DNA from: JBCDGH01 sp038751365
GTDB lineage: Bacteria; Patescibacteriota; JACMRA01
Direction of reading: 5' to 3'
Length of the DNA stretch: 14,229 nucleotides
Assembly: GCA_038751365.1 (NCBI GenBank)
Contig: JBCDGH010000030.1
Location: 1-14,229 of the forward strand
Of the stretch, positions 14,129 to 14,229 are shown in pieces; the first letter of the stretch is position 1; the number at the start of each line of letters is the position of its first letter. The notes under the pieces are model-generated. The model was not told the origin of the DNA. It saw only the letters and a list, made by a program, of their open reading frames with translations, and ran no database searches. A program made the position numbers and the translations under genes.

Positions 14129-14229
14129 TTATATTCTTTTGTTCAGTTCTTTCTGCATTTTTTTATTTGCAGTATGCGGAGTAAAAGCTGCATAATGTAT
14201 AAAATAGTAATCATTATACCAAAAATTAT
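14129..14229 (-). CDS. C-terminal fragment of an unidentified gene preceding the ole-like operon
   Basis: Reading in from the right edge, one minus-strand frame is open for 32 codons and ends at a double stop (TAA TAA, first stop at 14129-14131). The visible peptide is rich in aromatic residues and then basic ('WYNDYYFIHYAAFTPHTANK' followed by K-M-Q-K-E-L-N-K-R-I). The composition looks like a real protein tail, but 32 codons is not proof. It ends 32 nt before the oleC-like ATG on the same strand and may be the preceding operon member. I do not recognise the family; it does not look like the end of an OleB-type alpha/beta hydrolase. Confidence 0.45.
   Translation of the reverse strand, partial: NFWYNDYYFIHYAAFTPHTANKKMQKELNKRI

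Noticed and set aside
14160..14214. Short minus-strand ATG frame (about 23 codons) at the right edge
   Set aside because: Too short and overlapped by the more protein-like frame that enters from the edge.
1..14229. UGA recoding (Gly or Trp) as in Gracilibacteria/Absconditabacteria or mycoplasmas
   Set aside because: All genes read through with the standard bacterial code, Trp is encoded by UGG, and no in-frame UGA occurs in conserved motifs.

Overview
This is an AT-rich, gene-dense bacterial window. Most genes are separated by 0-110 nt and no stretch over 300 nt lacks a gene. The compact genes, the near absence of Shine-Dalgarno sequences and the set of divergent families (a GT-WecG/NUDIX fusion, an SBBP-type surface protein, a stand-alone LigA tail) suggest a member of the Candidate Phyla Radiation (Patescibacteria). 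That placement is an inference; no rRNA or phylogenetic marker is present. UGA is not used as a sense codon, and every visible stop is UAA or UAG.

Left part (1-5541): the N-terminal 528 residues of a large secreted or anchored beta-propeller-like protein (minus, cut by the window edge) diverge from a HIT-family nucleotide hydrolase. The HIT gene runs tail-to-tail, with a 38-nt overlap, into a class B penicillin-binding protein of the FtsI/PBP2 type (minus). Divergent from the PBP is a two-gene plus-strand unit: a small protein matching only the C-terminal HhH+BRCT end of NAD-dependent DNA ligase, then a highly divergent ribulose-phosphate 3-epimerase-like TIM barrel that keeps the four metal ligands.

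Middle part (5643-10558): minus-strand genes encode a GT4 glycosyltransferase resembling diacylglycerol glucosyltransferases, a WecG/TagA/CpsF glycosyltransferase fused to an RppH-like NUDIX domain, and a Pif1/RecD-like helicase. A DedA/VTT-family membrane protein is divergent from the helicase.

Right part (10588-14229): the most notable locus. Three minus-strand genes overlap by exactly 11 nt at each junction and encode homologues of OleC (AMP-forming beta-lactone synthetase), OleD (SDR beta-ketoacid reductase) and OleA (thiolase-like acyl-acyl condensing enzyme). In the known pathway OleA condenses two acyl-CoAs, OleD reduces the beta-keto acid, OleC closes the beta-lactone and OleB decarboxylates it to an olefin. 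No OleB is visible, so a long-chain beta-lactone or beta-hydroxy acid is a plausible product. The C-terminus of another unidentified gene lies 32 nt upstream and may be the preceding operon member. With the PBP, the two glycosyltransferases and the DedA protein, much of the window concerns the cell envelope.
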